A DNA stretch of 18,100 nt from Acidiferrobacter sp. (GCA_027335965.1 DAHWGZ010000021.1:1-18100); one strand, 5' to 3'. Shown: positions 8,145 to 17,937, counted from the stretch's first letter. The notes: a model not told the origin generated them from the sequence alone. Numbers and translations: made by a program.

Positions 8145-9289
8145 CGTGAGGCCCCCTGGGCCTTGCGCTCGCGATCGATGCGCAGCAAAAGCCCGAGCGC
8201 GGTGCAGCTCATCAAGGTGCTCGAGCCGCCATAACTCAAAAGCGGCAACGCCAGTCCCTTGGTCGGCAAAACTCCCATGTCGACCCCCATATTAATGATC
8301 GCCTCCAGGCCGATCAGGATGGCAACCCCCTGAGCGACATAACAAGAATAGAGATCGCCGTCTTGACGGGCCGCCTCGGCGATCTGGAAGGCGCGCACCA
8401 CGAGCACGGCAAAGAGCGCGATCACAAACAGCACGCCGACAAGCCCGAACTCCTCGGCAATGATCGCAAACAGAAAATCGGTATGCGAGGCCGGCAGATA
8501 ATAAAGCTTTTGGATGCTGAGGCCGAGACCGCGGCCCAGCCACCCGCCGCGCCCGAAGGCCATGAGCGATTGGACCAGCTGATAGCCGTCGCCCTTGGCG
8601 CGCGCGAACGGGTGCAGGAAACCGATCACGCGATCCTCGCGATAGCGCGACGCCAAAATCAACAGCACGCCGGCGCCCACGCCCGAAAGGACCACCGCCA
8701 CGAAATGGCTCAGGCGGACACCGCCGACGAACAGCATGCCAAAGGCGACCGCCCACAGGATCACCTCGCTGCCCATGTCGGGTTCGAGCAGCAACAGGAC
8801 CCCGGTCACCATGAGCAGCGTGGCGACCGTGAGGATGCCGTGGGTGAATTCGCTCAGGCGGTCCTGGCGGCGCACGAGATAGCCGGCAAGATAGAGGACC
8901 AGGAACAATTTCAGGAATTCCGAGGGCTGGATATTGATCACGCCCAAGGACAACCAGCGCGCCGAGCCATTGACGCGCACGCCCAGGTGCGGGATCAGCA
9001 CCAGCACCAGGGCCACGAGCCCCCCCATCAAGAGGTAGGGAGACATCCGGCGCCACACCGTGGTGGGGATCCGCACCACCACGGTGAGCGTAATGATGCT
9101 GATCGCGGTATTCACGGCATCGTGCCAGAGATAATAGGCGCTGTAACCGACCTCGTGCACCGCCACGAAAGCCGATGCCGAGTACACCATGATAAGCCCA
9201 AACCCGAGCAACGTGAGTAGCGTATACAGGAGCACGGAATCCAGGGGCGGCGGGCGGCGCATGACCGCGGCATCCTTGACGTCAGCCAT
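8141..9289 (-). CDS. ftsW: FtsW, SEDS-family septal peptidoglycan polymerase
   Basis: FtsW is a polytopic inner-membrane glycosyltransferase that polymerises lipid II at the septum in a complex with FtsI. The 382 residues contain about ten hydrophobic segments and the SEDS signatures VNGSARWL (106-113), QPSEFLKLFLVLYLA (121-135), EPDMGS (169-174), LPASHTDFLFAIIAEE (265-280) and LPLLSYGGSS (348-357). Asp271 in HTDF corresponds to the essential extracellular-loop Asp of this family. The frame is open to 9514, but that stretch is murD read in another frame. The ATG at 9289 overlaps the murD stop by 8 bases (9282-9289) and has a G-run upstream. Separation from RodA rests on the dcw position and the fit to FtsW. 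Confidence 0.97.
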   Translation of the reverse strand: MADVKDAAVMRRPPPLDSVLLYTLLTLLGFGLIMVYSASAFVAVHEVGYSAYYLWHDAVNTAISIITLTVVVRIPTTVWRRMSPYLLMGGLVALVLVLIPHLGVRVNGSARWLSLGVINIQPSEFLKLFLVLYLAGYLVRRQDRLSEFTHGILTVATLLMVTGVLLLLEPDMGSEVILWAVAFGMLFVGGVRLSHFVAVVLSGVGAGVLLILASRYREDRVIGFLHPFARAKGDGYQLVQSLMAFGRGGWLGRGLGLSIQKLYYLPASHTDFLFAIIAEEFGLVGVLFVIALFAVLVVRAFQIAEAARQDGDLYSCYVAQGVAILIGLEAIINMGVDMGVLPTKGLALPLLSYGGSSTLMSCTALGLLLRIDRERKAQGASR

Positions 9290-10631
9290 GGGCGCCCCCC
9301 GGGCCGCCGAGAATGAGCCTCTCGACCGCATCCGCGAACACCTCGCCGCGATGGGCATAATTCCGGAACATGTCAAAGCTCGCGCACGCCGGGGACAGCA
9401 AGACCTGGTCTCCGGCTTGCGCCTGCCCGCGCGCCATGAGCACCGCTTCATCCATGTCGCGCGCGTGAACGATCGGGCAACAGCCCTGCAGGGCCTGCTC
9501 GATGCGCGCGGCATCGCGCCCGATCAACACCACCGCCCGCGCCTTGCCATGCACGGCCACGGCGAGCGGCGCAAAATCCGCCCCCTTGCCATCGCCGCCC
9601 GCGATCAACACCACCGGACCGCCAAGGCCGGCCATGGCCGCGGCGGTCGCGCCCACGTTCGTGCCCTTGGAGTCATCTATCCAGTCGATGTCATCGCACC
9701 GCGCCACGATCCGGGTCCTGTGGGGGAGACCCTGGAATGCCCGCACCGCCTCCGCCATCGCCGGAAGGTCGCGGGTCACGGCGGTCGCGAGCGCGAAGGC
9801 GGCCAGGACATTGGCGACATTGTGGCGTCCGGGGATTGGCACCGCGGCCTCCGGCATCAAGGGCTGACGCCCATGGGCGAGCCACGATTCGCCGGCATGG
9901 TCGATCAACCCGAAGTCATGTCCTATCGGGCGTCCCAGTCCAAAGGTGACGACCTCCCGATCTTCATGCGCCATGGCGATGACCCACGGGTCGTCGCGAT
10001 TGACGACCATCCGCCCGACGCCGCCAAAAATGCGCGTCTTGGCATGCGCGTATTCGGACAGGTCCTCGTAGCGATCCATGTGATCGGGGCTTATGTTCAA
10101 AACCGTCGCCGCCTGGGCATTCAAGTTCTCGGTCGTTTCGAGCTGGAAGCTCGAGAGCTCGAGCACGTAGACATCGGGCACCGGCCGATCGAGGAGCGAC
10201 AGCGCGGGGATGCCGATGTTGCCGCCGACGGCGACCTGAAGGCCCGCGCGCGCCAGCATGTCGCCGACCAGGGTCGTAACCGTGCTCTTGCCATTGGAGC
10301 CGGTGATGGCTACGACCGGCGCGAGACAGGCGCGCGCGAACAATTCGATGTCACCGACCACGGCCACGCCCATGCGTCGCGCCGCGGCGATGGCCGGCTC
10401 CTTCAGCGAAAGGCCGGGGCTCACCACCAAGAGATCGGTGCCGACCAGGAGATCCTTGCGGAACTCGCCAAGCAGCACCCGCACCTGCGGGTGATGGGCG
10501 CGCAGCGACTCCAAAAACGGCGGAGCGGAACGCGTGTCGCAGACCGTCACCTCATAATCCTGGGCGCGCAGATAGTTCACGCACGACAGGCCGGTCTCGC
10601 CGAGCCCGAGGACGATGGCCTGCCGGGTCAT
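9282..10631 (-). CDS. murD: UDP-N-acetylmuramoyl-L-alanine--D-glutamate ligase
   Basis: MurD is the cytoplasmic ATP-dependent ligase that adds D-Glu to UDP-MurNAc-L-Ala. The 449 residues show an N-terminal Rossmann-like UMP-binding start ([12 protein letters not shown], 6-17), VSPGLS (70-75), the P-loop GSNGKST (111-117), ELSSFQLE (158-165), [10 protein letters not shown] (179-188), Lys198 at the position of the carbamylated Lys in E. coli MurD, and [11 protein letters not shown] in the C-terminal domain. The frame extends upstream to 11450 as a continuous 722-codon frame, but the extra part is mraY read out of frame and has no domain. The ATG at 10631 overlaps the mraY stop (ATGA, 10628-10631), follows a G-run, and starts where homology starts. 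It ends with an 8-base overlap into ftsW. Confidence 0.98.
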   Translation of the reverse strand: MTRQAIVLGLGETGLSCVNYLRAQDYEVTVCDTRSAPPFLESLRAHHPQVRVLLGEFRKDLLVGTDLLVVSPGLSLKEPAIAAARRMGVAVVGDIELFARACLAPVVAITGSNGKSTVTTLVGDMLARAGLQVAVGGNIGIPALSLLDRPVPDVYVLELSSFQLETTENLNAQAATVLNISPDHMDRYEDLSEYAHAKTRIFGGVGRMVVNRDDPWVIAMAHEDREVVTFGLGRPIGHDFGLIDHAGESWLAHGRQPLMPEAAVPIPGRHNVANVLAAFALATAVTRDLPAMAEAVRAFQGLPHRTRIVARCDDIDWIDDSKGTNVGATAAAMAGLGGPVVLIAGGDGKGADFAPLAVAVHGKARAVVLIGRDAARIEQALQGCCPIVHARDMDEAVLMARGQAQAGDQVLLSPACASFDMFRNYAHRGEVFADAVERLILGGPGGAHG

Positions 10632-11704
10632 GGCCGCCCCCCCAGGGTCGAGAGCCCGATCAATACGAGAATGATGGTGGTAATCCAAAAGCGCACGATC
10701 ACGCGCGGCTCCGGCCAGCCCTTGAGCTCGAAATGGTGATGCAAGGGGGCCATCCTGAAAACCCGCCTGCCCGTGAGCTTGAACGACCCGACCTGCAACA
10801 TGACCGAGAGGGTCTCGGCCACGAACACGCCCCCCATGATAAAAAGCAGGAGCTCCTGGCGGATCACCACCGCCACGATACCCAAGGCGGCGCCCAAGGC
10901 CAGGGCGCCGACGTCGCCCATGAAGACCTGCGCGGGATAGGTGTTGAACCATAGGAACGCCAGCGTCGCCCCTATGATGGCGCAGCAAAAGACCAGCAGC
11001 TCGCGCGCCCCGGGCACGAAGGGATGGCCGACCTGCGCGGCCAGATGCGGAGAACCCGCGACGTAGGCCAGCACGCCCAGGGCGCCCGCCACGAGCGCGG
11101 TCGGAAACGCGGCCAGCCCATCGAGTCCGTCGGTGAGATTGACGGCATTGCTGGCGCCGGTGATCACGAGAAAGCCGAGGAGCACGAACGAAAACGCCCC
11201 AAGCCGGACGAGCGGATGGGTCATCCACGGCAGATAGAAGTCGGTGTCCGCCCCCTTGTGTGCCACGGCATAGACCGCGGCGGCGGCCGCGATCGACACC
11301 AGGGTCTGGGAGATGAACTTCGCGCGCGCCCCTATTCCGCGGGGGTTTTTGTGGAGAAGCTTCACGTAGTCGTCGGCCCAGCCGATGGCGCCAAACAGCA
11401 GGAGGGTCGCAAGCGCGATCCAGGTGGCGCGGTTGTCGAGACGCATCCACAAGACCGTCGAGGCGGCAATCGCAAACAGCATGAGCAGTCCGCCCATGGT
11501 CGGCGTGCCGGCCTTCTGATAGTGGCTTTGCGGACCATCCTTGCGAACCGTCTGGCCGATGAGTCGCGCGGTCAACCTGCGGATCATCGGCGGACCCACG
11601 GCGACCCCCAGACCAAAGGCCGTCAGAAACGCCAACAGGGCGCGCCAGGCCAGGGGATCCGTGGCCCCAGTGGCGGCAAATGCCTTCATGATGAGCAGAA
11701 ACAT
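10628..11704 (-). CDS. mraY: MraY, phospho-N-acetylmuramoyl-pentapeptide transferase
   Basis: MraY is the integral membrane enzyme that joins the UDP-MurNAc-pentapeptide product to undecaprenyl phosphate, giving lipid I. The 358 residues (E. coli 360) carry about ten hydrophobic helices and every family landmark: [20 protein letters not shown] (53-72), Asp111-Asp112 in [19 protein letters not shown] (186-198), [11 protein letters not shown] with Asp264 (261-271) and [16 protein letters not shown] (318-333). The start at 11704 (MFLLIMKAF) has GAGGG upstream and follows the murF stop by 7 bases, the only non-overlapping junction between mraZ and ftsA. Met6 (11689) is a possible alternative start. 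The frame open to 11791 runs back over murF. It overlaps murD by ATGA. Confidence 0.98.
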   Translation of the reverse strand: MFLLIMKAFAATGATDPLAWRALLAFLTAFGLGVAVGPPMIRRLTARLIGQTVRKDGPQSHYQKAGTPTMGGLLMLFAIAASTVLWMRLDNRATWIALATLLLFGAIGWADDYVKLLHKNPRGIGARAKFISQTLVSIAAAAAVYAVAHKGADTDFYLPWMTHPLVRLGAFSFVLLGFLVITGASNAVNLTDGLDGLAAFPTALVAGALGVLAYVAGSPHLAAQVGHPFVPGARELLVFCCAIIGATLAFLWFNTYPAQVFMGDVGALALGAALGIVAVVIRQELLLFIMGGVFVAETLSVMLQVGSFKLTGRRVFRMAPLHHHFELKGWPEPRVIVRFWITTIILVLIGLSTLGGRP

Positions 11705-11711
11705 CCAGCCC

Positions 11712-13052
11712 TCAGCTCGCGCGTAAGGCGGATACGATGCGCTCCATGCGCATGCTCCGCGACCCTTTGACCAACACCACGGCACCCTCATGGAGTGCCG
11801 CCCTCAGATCCTTCGAAAGCGCCTCGTGACTCTCGTAATGTCGTCCGCCGGCGCCAAAGGCGCGGCTGGCCTCGGCGGCCAGCGCGCCCAACGTCCACAG
11901 ATGCTCTATGCCGGTGGCGGTCGCGGCCTCGCCGAACGAGCGATGGAGCGCCTCGCCACCCTCGCCGAGCTCGCCCATGTCGCCCAAAACGAGCCAGCGC
12001 TCGCCGGGCAGGTCGGCAAGCACGGCGAGCGCGGCGAGCGCCGAATCCGGATTGGCGTTGTAGCTGTCGTCGATGAGGCGCGAGCCGGCGCATCCCGCCG
12101 CCCCTTCCAGGCGCCCGGCGACCGGAACGGCCTGGGCGAGGCCCGCGGCAATGGCGTCGCGCGACGCGCCAGCGCTCAGGGCCAGAGCGGTGGCGGCCAG
12201 GGCATTGGCGACGTTGTGCCGCCCCAGCATGGCGAGCCGTACGGGCAGCGGCTCCCCCCAACCACGCGCGCTCATGACCACTTCCGCGCCGTCAGCCGTC
12301 AGCGTATAGCGCGCGGATACGTCCGCCGGCGCGCGCAGGCCATAAGTCAGCACCGGTCCGCGGGCAAGGTGCCGCCAATACGAGGCCTGGGCGTCGTCGG
12401 CATTGATGATCGCGACGCCCCGATCGCCGAGGGCCGGGTACAGGGAACCCTTCTCGCGGGCCACCGCCTCGATGGTCCCGAGGCCGGCGAGATGGGCGCG
12501 TCCGGCATTGGTGACCAAGGCCACGTCCGGGGCGGCGATAGCCGCCAGCGCGGCGATCTCGCCAGGCCGATTCATGCCCATCTCGATGACGGCATGGCGA
12601 TGCTCGGGCCGCAGCCGCAGGAGCGTGAGCGGCACGCCGATGTCGTTGTTGAGATTGCCCTGGGTCGCGATCCCCGGGTGCTCGCGCGCCAGTATGCGCG
12701 CCGCCATCTCCTTCACGCTCGTCTTGCCGTTGCTGCCGGTCACCGCAAGCACCCGCGCGGTCATCGTGCGTCGCCAATGGGCGGCCAACCGCCCCAAGGC
12801 CAGGCGCGTATCCGGCACCGTAAGACAAGGGGGCCAACCCGCCTCGCACGGGCGGTCGGTGATCGCCGCCACCGCCCCGCGGGCGGCGGCCTCGCGCAAA
12901 AAGGCATGGCCATCGAAACGGGGGCCCCGCAAGGCGATGAAAAGACAGCCGGGCGCCATGGTGCGGGTATCGGTCGCGACGCCCTCGATGCGTCCCGGGA
13001 CCACCGCGGGCTCGGCCCCGACGGCCATGGCGACCTCGGCTACGGTCATCAT
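11712..13052 (-). CDS. murF: UDP-N-acetylmuramoyl-tripeptide--D-alanyl-D-alanine ligase
   Basis: MurF adds the D-Ala-D-Ala made by Ddl to UDP-MurNAc-tripeptide, completing the soluble precursor. The 446 residues have an N-terminal domain with VATDTR (25-30) and [14 protein letters not shown] (38-51), the P-loop GSNGKT (106-111), NLNNDIG (133-139), [10 protein letters not shown] (157-166), NAGRAHL (182-188) and the C-terminal [10 protein letters not shown] (328-337), a MurF signature. Two adjacent ATG codons (13052 and 13049) could start it. The first forms the ATGA overlap with the murE stop and is preferred by the cluster's pattern; the difference is one residue. A 7-base gap separates it from mraY. 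Confidence 0.98.
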   Translation of the reverse strand: MMTVAEVAMAVGAEPAVVPGRIEGVATDTRTMAPGCLFIALRGPRFDGHAFLREAAARGAVAAITDRPCEAGWPPCLTVPDTRLALGRLAAHWRRTMTARVLAVTGSNGKTSVKEMAARILAREHPGIATQGNLNNDIGVPLTLLRLRPEHRHAVIEMGMNRPGEIAALAAIAAPDVALVTNAGRAHLAGLGTIEAVAREKGSLYPALGDRGVAIINADDAQASYWRHLARGPVLTYGLRAPADVSARYTLTADGAEVVMSARGWGEPLPVRLAMLGRHNVANALAATALALSAGASRDAIAAGLAQAVPVAGRLEGAAGCAGSRLIDDSYNANPDSALAALAVLADLPGERWLVLGDMGELGEGGEALHRSFGEAATATGIEHLWTLGALAAEASRAFGAGGRHYESHEALSKDLRAALHEGAVVLVKGSRSMRMERIVSALRAS

Positions 13053-14506
13053 GGCGCCCCCAGCAATTGACGGGCGGTGAGGCGATCGCTGTAGGGGACC
13101 CGCCTGTCGCCGAACTGTTGATATTCCTCGTGGCCCTTGCCGGCGATCACCACGACATCTCCCGCGGACCCCTCGCGCAGCGCGCGCGCGATCGCCGCCT
13201 GGCGATCACCCATGACCACCAGGCGCGCACGCGCCTCCTCGGGGACCCCCTCCAGAATGTCGGCGATGATGCGCTCCGGGTCTTCATGACGGGGGTTGTC
13301 GTGGGTCACGATGGCAAGATCACTGTAGCGGCTGGCGCAGGCCCCCATGAGCGCGCGCTTGCCGCGGTCACGGTCCCCGCCGCACCCAAAGACGCAGATC
13401 ACCCGCCCCGCGGCGTGGGCGCGAGCGCCGGCCAGGGCCTTCTCCAGGGCATCGGGGGTATGGGCATAATCGACCACCACGAACGGCTGATCGGCCCGCC
13501 CCGGCACGGGCTCCATGCGTCCCGGAATGGGGGTGGCGCCCGCCAAGGCGTCGGCGGCGTCGCGCGCCCCCCAACCCGACGCCAAAAGCGCGGTCAGCGC
13601 CGCCGCCAGATTGTAGACGTTGAAATAACCGATCAAGGCGCTCTTTAAGGTGAGGGGCCCTTCCGGGGTGACGAACGCGATCTCGAGGCCCCTCGCGGTC
13701 GCCTGGACATCCTTTATGCGCACGTCGCCCGTGCTCCCGTAGCGCCATGCCCGGACCCCGGACATCAGCCGGCCCTGCAGGACCTCGCTAAACGCATCGT
13801 CGTTGTTCAGGACCACGAACGCCATGCCGGACCAGGCAAACAGCCGCGCCTTGGCCTCTCCATAGCGCACCATGTCGCCGTGATAATCCAGGTGGTCGCG
13901 GGTGAGGTTGGTGAAGACCGCGCCCGCGAAGCGTACTCCCTCGACGCGGCCTTGATCGAGCGCATGCGAGGACACCTCCGCCGAGACCGCGCTCGCCCCC
14001 TCGCGCCGAAAGCGATCGAGCCAGCGATGCACCGATATGGCATCCGGCGTGGTGCGCTCGGCTGGCAACAGCGCGCCGGGGAACCCGTTACCGAGTGTCC
14101 CGATCAGGGCGCATGGACTACGGATGTTCATGGCGTGGGCTATGAGATGGCTGGTGGTGGTTTTGCCGTTGGTCCCGGTCACTCCGATGATCGACAGCGC
14201 CCGCGATGGACTTCCATAGAAGCGATCGGCCATGACGCCGACCTGGGAGCGCAGGCCGGGGCAGGCGATGACCGGGACCGCGCCCAACCGGGCATCCTCC
14301 CCGTCCTCGGTGACGATCGCGGCCGCGCCGCGCGCCACCGCATCGCTGATGAAACGGCGTCCATCCTGGCTCGCGCCGGCCAGGGCCATGAACAAGGCAT
14401 CCGGCACGACCGTGCGGCTGTCGAGGCTCAAGGCCGAGATCGGCCGATCGGCGCCCGGCTCGAGCTCGCGGATGCCCTGCAAAAGTGTGGCGAGCGTGGT
14501 CGTCAT
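13049..14506 (-). CDS. murE: UDP-MurNAc-L-Ala-D-Glu--meso-diaminopimelate ligase
   Basis: MurE adds the third residue of the stem peptide. The 485 residues show SLDSRTVVPDALFMALAG (28-45), the P-loop GTNGKTT (111-117), SAEVSSHAL (175-183), TNLTRDHLDYHG (199-210), Lys219 at the carbamylated-Lys position, VDYAHTPDALEKAL (345-358) and GCGGDRDRGKR (375-385). DNPR (403-406) is the specificity motif of meso-diaminopimelate enzymes; L-Lys enzymes differ here. The cell wall is therefore predicted to be of the meso-DAP type. The frame has a GTG at 14512 and an ATG at 14506. The ATG forms the ATGA overlap with the ftsI stop (14503-14506) and has GAGGTGG just before it, so I start there. Confidence 0.98.
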   Translation of the reverse strand: MTTTLATLLQGIRELEPGADRPISALSLDSRTVVPDALFMALAGASQDGRRFISDAVARGAAAIVTEDGEDARLGAVPVIACPGLRSQVGVMADRFYGSPSRALSIIGVTGTNGKTTTSHLIAHAMNIRSPCALIGTLGNGFPGALLPAERTTPDAISVHRWLDRFRREGASAVSAEVSSHALDQGRVEGVRFAGAVFTNLTRDHLDYHGDMVRYGEAKARLFAWSGMAFVVLNNDDAFSEVLQGRLMSGVRAWRYGSTGDVRIKDVQATARGLEIAFVTPEGPLTLKSALIGYFNVYNLAAALTALLASGWGARDAADALAGATPIPGRMEPVPGRADQPFVVVDYAHTPDALEKALAGARAHAAGRVICVFGCGGDRDRGKRALMGACASRYSDLAIVTHDNPRHEDPERIIADILEGVPEEARARLVVMGDRQAAIARALREGSAGDVVVIAGKGHEEYQQFGDRRVPYSDRLTARQLLGAP

Positions 14507-16227
14507 GGCCACCTCGTTTGCGCGCGCGCCATGGTCGTCACCGGGTTATCGGGCGGGATGTTCAGTATCCGCAGGGCGCCGGTCATGACCTTGCGGAACA
14601 CCGGGGCCGCGCACTGCGCTCCATAATAGCCATGCTTGCGCGGATCGCGGATGTCGACGAAGATCACGAGCCGCGGATCGGAGGCCGGCGCAAATCCCCC
14701 AAAAGAGGCGACATAGCGATGCTTATGATACCCCTTGGCGTCGGCAATGTGCGCGGTCCCGGTCTTGCCGGCCACGCGATAATTCACCACGTCGGCGTTG
14801 GCCCCGGTACCGACCGGGCTTGCCGCGAGTTCCAGCATGTGGCGTATCTCGCTCACCACCGTCCGTGAAAACACCCGCCGCCCCGGCGAGCGCGATGGCG
14901 CCTTCAAGATGCTGATGGGCCTCAATATTCCGCCATCGGCAAATGCGGTATAGGCGCGGGCCATCTGCATCGGCGTCACCGAGATGCCATAGCCGAACGC
15001 CAAGGTGGCCTTCTGGATCGGTTCCCAGGTCTCCGGCGGACTCAAGAATCCGGCCGACTCGCCGGGCAGCCCGCTATGGGTCGACTGGGCAAACCCAAGG
15101 CGCAGGAAATTGCGGTACATGGCGCGGCGCGTAAGCGTCGTGAGCGCAATCTTGGAGGCCCCCACGTTGCTCGATTCGGCAATGACATGCGACACGTCGA
15201 TGAGCCCGAAATCCCCGACGTCGCTGATTTTGTCGGGCCCCACCCAGTAACTGCCAGGGGAGGTGCTGATCAGGGTGTGGGGGACGATGCGCCCGGATTG
15301 CAGCGCCAGCGCGATCGTAAACGGCTTCAACGACGACCCAGGCTCCACGACATCGGTCACGGCGCGGTCGCGATAATAACTGCTATCGAGATCGCTGCGG
15401 GTATTGGGATTGAAGCTCGGGACATTGGCCAAGGCCAGTATCTTGCCCGTGCGCGGATCCAGGACGATGACCGAGCCACTGCTTGCGTCATGGTAGCGCA
15501 CCGCCTTCAGGAGCTCGCGGTAGGCCAGATACTGGATGCGCTCATCGAGGCTCAGCACCAGGGTATGGCCCGGGCGCGGCGGCTTTCTCCCGCGTCGCAC
15601 GGCGATCGGCTCGCCTAGCCCATCGCGAACCACGATGGCGCGTCCGCGACTGGGGCTCAAGAAGGAGTTGTAGGCCAGCTCTAGTCCATCCTGGCCCTGG
15701 TCATCGATGTTGGTGAAACCGATCACGGTCGCGGCCACCGCCCCCGCCGGGTAGTAGCGGCGATATTCCCGTTGCGAGGCCACCCCGGGTATGCGCAAGG
15801 CCAGCACGTCCTGCGCGTCACGCGGGTCCACCTGACGGCGCAGGTACATGAATTGCTCGTGCCTTTGGGCGTCGAGGGCCTTCTCGAGCGTGGCCGCACG
15901 CCATCCGATGGCGTGCGCCAGACGCGGCCAGACGGCCGGCTCCTTCAAGAGAATGTGGGGATTCGCCCACAGCGAATCGACGGGCGTGCTGATCGCAAGC
16001 GGCTGGCCATGGCGATCCACGATCATGCCCCTATGGCCCTCCTGCTGCACGGTCTCGATCGCCTGGCGGCTGGCCTCGCGGCGCAGAAAAGGCGCGTCCA
16101 GGACCTGCAGATAGAAGGCGCGCGCGGCCATGAGGGCGAGCGCGGCCAACATGAGCGTCATCACGAAGCCGGAGCGTCCGAAACCGGCCTGGCCGGTCAC
16201 CATGAAATAATGGCTGGGCCCGGTCAT
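14503..16227 (-). CDS. ftsI: FtsI (PBP3), septal class B penicillin-binding transpeptidase
   Basis: FtsI is a bitopic inner-membrane protein that crosslinks new septal peptidoglycan and partners FtsW. The 574 residues have a short cytoplasmic tail, a transmembrane helix at about 20-42, a pedestal domain beginning RGMIVDRHGQPLA (66-78), and a transpeptidase domain with SSLK (298-301, nucleophile Ser298) in EPGSSLKP, SSN (352-354) in SSNVGASK, and KTGT (488-491). All three active-site motifs are intact. Length is near E. coli FtsI (588). The ATG at 16227 overlaps the ftsL stop (ATGA) but has only a weak Shine-Dalgarno, so reinitiation after ftsL is likely. Met9 (16203) is an alternative. The frame open to 16365 runs over ftsL. 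Confidence 0.97.
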   Translation of the reverse strand: MTGPSHYFMVTGQAGFGRSGFVMTLMLAALALMAARAFYLQVLDAPFLRREASRQAIETVQQEGHRGMIVDRHGQPLAISTPVDSLWANPHILLKEPAVWPRLAHAIGWRAATLEKALDAQRHEQFMYLRRQVDPRDAQDVLALRIPGVASQREYRRYYPAGAVAATVIGFTNIDDQGQDGLELAYNSFLSPSRGRAIVVRDGLGEPIAVRRGRKPPRPGHTLVLSLDERIQYLAYRELLKAVRYHDASSGSVIVLDPRTGKILALANVPSFNPNTRSDLDSSYYRDRAVTDVVEPGSSLKPFTIALALQSGRIVPHTLISTSPGSYWVGPDKISDVGDFGLIDVSHVIAESSNVGASKIALTTLTRRAMYRNFLRLGFAQSTHSGLPGESAGFLSPPETWEPIQKATLAFGYGISVTPMQMARAYTAFADGGILRPISILKAPSRSPGRRVFSRTVVSEIRHMLELAASPVGTGANADVVNYRVAGKTGTAHIADAKGYHKHRYVASFGGFAPASDPRLVIFVDIRDPRKHGYYGAQCAAPVFRKVMTGALRILNIPPDNPVTTMARAQTRWP

Positions 16228-16505
16228 GGGATGTTCGACGGCTGAGTATAGATGAGCACGATGCGGCGCGGGTCGGGCATCGTCATGTCGAGACGATGCC
16301 GCGCGATGCGGTCGATCCGCCGGTGCGCGGCCAGCGTCCCCTGCTCCAGCAGGAGCCGCCCCCATTCCACATGCAAGGCGTCCTTTTGACCCACCAGATG
16401 CTCCTCGTGGTCAAAAAGCAGCAAATAACGATTGCGGACATCGACGAGCGCCAAGGACGACACGATCAGGGCAACGAGCCAGAATATCGTGACGCGGCCT
16501 GTCAT
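16224..16505 (-). CDS. ftsL: FtsL, small bitopic divisome protein
   Basis: FtsL forms a coiled-coil complex with FtsB and FtsQ that activates FtsWI. The 93-residue chain has a very short cytoplasmic end, one transmembrane segment at about 6-22 (TIFWLVALIVSSLALVD), then a charged heptad-like helix from about 30 to 60 (FDHEEHLVGQKDALHVEWGR) and a periplasmic tail. FtsL has little conserved sequence, so the call rests on size, topology and the invariant position between rsmH and ftsI. The ATG at 16505 overlaps the rsmH stop (ATGA) after a GGGGGA Shine-Dalgarno. The frame stays open upstream to 16628 but runs over rsmH there. Confidence 0.93.
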   Translation of the reverse strand: MTGRVTIFWLVALIVSSLALVDVRNRYLLLFDHEEHLVGQKDALHVEWGRLLLEQGTLAAHRRIDRIARHRLDMTMPDPRRIVLIYTQPSNIP

Positions 16506-17440
16506 GAGGAATCCCCCAGGCGCTGCGCCACGCGCAAGACGGCGCTTCGGGACCGGGGATTCACGGCCAGTTCGGCGGGACCCGCGCGCAGCGCCCGGCC
16601 CAGCACCCGCAAACGGGGCGCAAGCCACGCCTGCGGGACCGGCAGGCGCGCCGGATACGAATCCCCGCGCGACTCGCGCGCGAAAAACTGCTTGACGATG
16701 CGGTCCTCGAGCGAATGGAAGCTGATCACCGCGAGCCGCCCGCCCGGCCGCAACAACTCGCGCGCCGCCGGCAGGGCGCGCGTCAATTCGCCAAGTTCAT
16801 CATTGATCCGTATGCGCACGGCCTGAAAGGAACGCGTCGCCGGGTCCTGCCCGGGCTCCCGCCGCGGGATCTCGCGAGCGACCAGCGCGGCGAACTGCGC
16901 GGTGGTTGTAAGCGGGGTCGTGGCGCGGGTCGCGACCACCGCGCGCGCGATGCGCCGCGCGTAGCGCTCCTCGCCGAAATCACGCAGGACCTGGGCGATC
17001 TCGGCCTCGGGGGCGGCGTTCAGCCACTCGGCCGCCGATGGATGCGCCTGCCGATCCATGCGCATGTCGAGCGGTCCTTCGCGCCGAAAGCTAAAACCGC
17101 GGGCGGCATCGTCCAACTGGGGCGACGAAACCCCCAGATCGAATAAGATGCCATCGAAGCCTCCTTGCCATGGCGCCTCCTCTCGATACCGCTCGATCAT
17201 GGAGAAACGCCCTTTCACTATCGTCATACGCGGGTCCTCCCCGAAACACCGCGTGGCCACCTCGATCGCCTGATCGTCGCAATCCATCGCGACCAACCGC
17301 CCGCTCGGCGCGAGTCGCGCCAATATCTCCGCGCTGTGCCCGCCACGGCCGAAGGTGGCGTCGAGGTAACGCCCATCCGGCCGCACCGCGAGCGCCTTCA
17401 GGGTCTCGGCCAGAAGAACCGGCTCGTGACCCCCGGTCAC
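16502..17440 (-). CDS. rsmH: RsmH (MraW), 16S rRNA m4C1402 N4-methyltransferase
   Basis: RsmH uses S-adenosylmethionine to methylate N4 of C1402 in the 16S rRNA decoding centre. The 312 residues contain the SAM-binding [12 protein letters not shown] (25-36) and MDCDD (52-56), the diagnostic [14 protein letters not shown] (98-111) and GPLDMRMD (122-129), and [10 protein letters not shown] (241-250). Length is standard (E. coli 313). The start is GTG at 17440, whose last two bases lie in the mraZ TGA (GTGA, 17437-17440). It is the only non-ATG start chosen in the cluster, and no good Shine-Dalgarno precedes it, so translation probably depends on ribosomes finishing mraZ. It overlaps ftsL by ATGA. 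Confidence 0.98.
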   Translation of the reverse strand: MTGGHEPVLLAETLKALAVRPDGRYLDATFGRGGHSAEILARLAPSGRLVAMDCDDQAIEVATRCFGEDPRMTIVKGRFSMIERYREEAPWQGGFDGILFDLGVSSPQLDDAARGFSFRREGPLDMRMDRQAHPSAAEWLNAAPEAEIAQVLRDFGEERYARRIARAVVATRATTPLTTTAQFAALVAREIPRREPGQDPATRSFQAVRIRINDELGELTRALPAARELLRPGGRLAVISFHSLEDRIVKQFFARESRGDSYPARLPVPQAWLAPRLRVLGRALRAGPAELAVNPRSRSAVLRVAQRLGDSS

Positions 17441-17886
17441 AGCGACAGGGACTGCAACTCGGCGGGCAGCTCTTCGCCGTCAGTCTGCGCCAGCCATTCG
17501 GCGCGGCGCGCGTCCCATGTCGCGGCATCCCAGAGTTCGAACTTGTTTCCCTGTCCGATCAACATGATATCCTTATCCAGTGTCGCAAAGGTGCGTAACG
17601 GCGCAGGCAACAAGATGCGCCCCGCCCCATCCATGTCGCACTCCGTCGCATGCCCGATCAAGAGGCGCTGCAGGCGCCGCGTATGCGGGTTGAAACTCGA
17701 CAGAGCGACGAGTTTGGCCTCTATGACCTCCCATTCCGGGAGCGGGTAAAGCAGCAGGCAATGGTCGCGGTCGACCGTCATGATAAGCCGGCCTTGGCAG
17801 TGGCTGCGCAGACCCTCCCGATAGCGCGTGGGGATGGCGATTCGCCCCTTGCTGTCGAGACTCACGCTGTTTACGCCGCGGAACAT
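17437..17886 (-). CDS. mraZ: MraZ, AbrB-like transcription regulator of the dcw operon
   Basis: MraZ is a ring-forming DNA-binding protein that in E. coli represses its own dcw promoter through direct repeats. The 149 residues (E. coli 152) form two SpoVT/AbrB-type halves. The first begins [19 protein letters not shown], with DSKGR at 11-15; the second has DGAGRILLP with DGAGR at 86-90. The start at 17886 is chosen because MFRG is where homology begins and because the upstream extension of the frame to 18021 would cross the promoter. The Shine-Dalgarno candidate AGGGG is rather distant (11 bases). It is the first gene of the operon and sits right behind its predicted operator, so autoregulation is expected. 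Confidence 0.98.
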   Translation of the reverse strand: MFRGVNSVSLDSKGRIAIPTRYREGLRSHCQGRLIMTVDRDHCLLLYPLPEWEVIEAKLVALSSFNPHTRRLQRLLIGHATECDMDGAGRILLPAPLRTFATLDKDIMLIGQGNKFELWDAATWDARRAEWLAQTDGEELPAELQSLSL

Positions 17887-17904
17887 GTGTCGTCGCACCC
17901 CTAT

Positions 17905-17929
17905 CCCACAAATACCCACTTTCACCCAC
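17905..17929 (-). promoter_or_regulatory. Predicted MraZ operator: three GTGGG repeats at 10-bp spacing
   Basis: On the minus strand GTGGG occurs at 17929-17925, 17919-17915 and 17909-17905, with exactly 5 bases between copies and so one helical turn per repeat. E. coli MraZ is known to bind direct TGGG(N) repeats with 5-base spacers between the promoter and mraZ. Here the repeats lie just downstream of the predicted start site (near 17931), where bound protein would block polymerase. The direct repeats are seen; binding is inferred from the family. Confidence 0.85.
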
Positions 17930-17937
17930 TTAATGAC

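Noticed and set aside
5687..8234. Two overlapping plus-strand frames (501 and 529 codons) opposite murC and murG
   Set aside because: They lie antisense to intact Mur enzymes, show no recognisable motif and have low-complexity composition set by the GC-rich third position of the real genes.
9189..10739. Plus-strand frame of 516 codons opposite murD
   Set aside because: It is an antisense shadow of murD with no family motif and no supporting ribosome site or promoter.
9282..11450. Apparent 722-residue protein with MurD at its C-terminus, suggesting a fusion
   Set aside because: The N-terminal 273 residues are mraY read in another frame. MurD starts at 10631, where homology, a G-rich ribosome site and the ATGA overlap coincide.
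11790..13070. Plus-strand frame of 426 codons opposite murF
   Set aside because: It is an antisense shadow of murF; composition and lack of motifs argue against coding.
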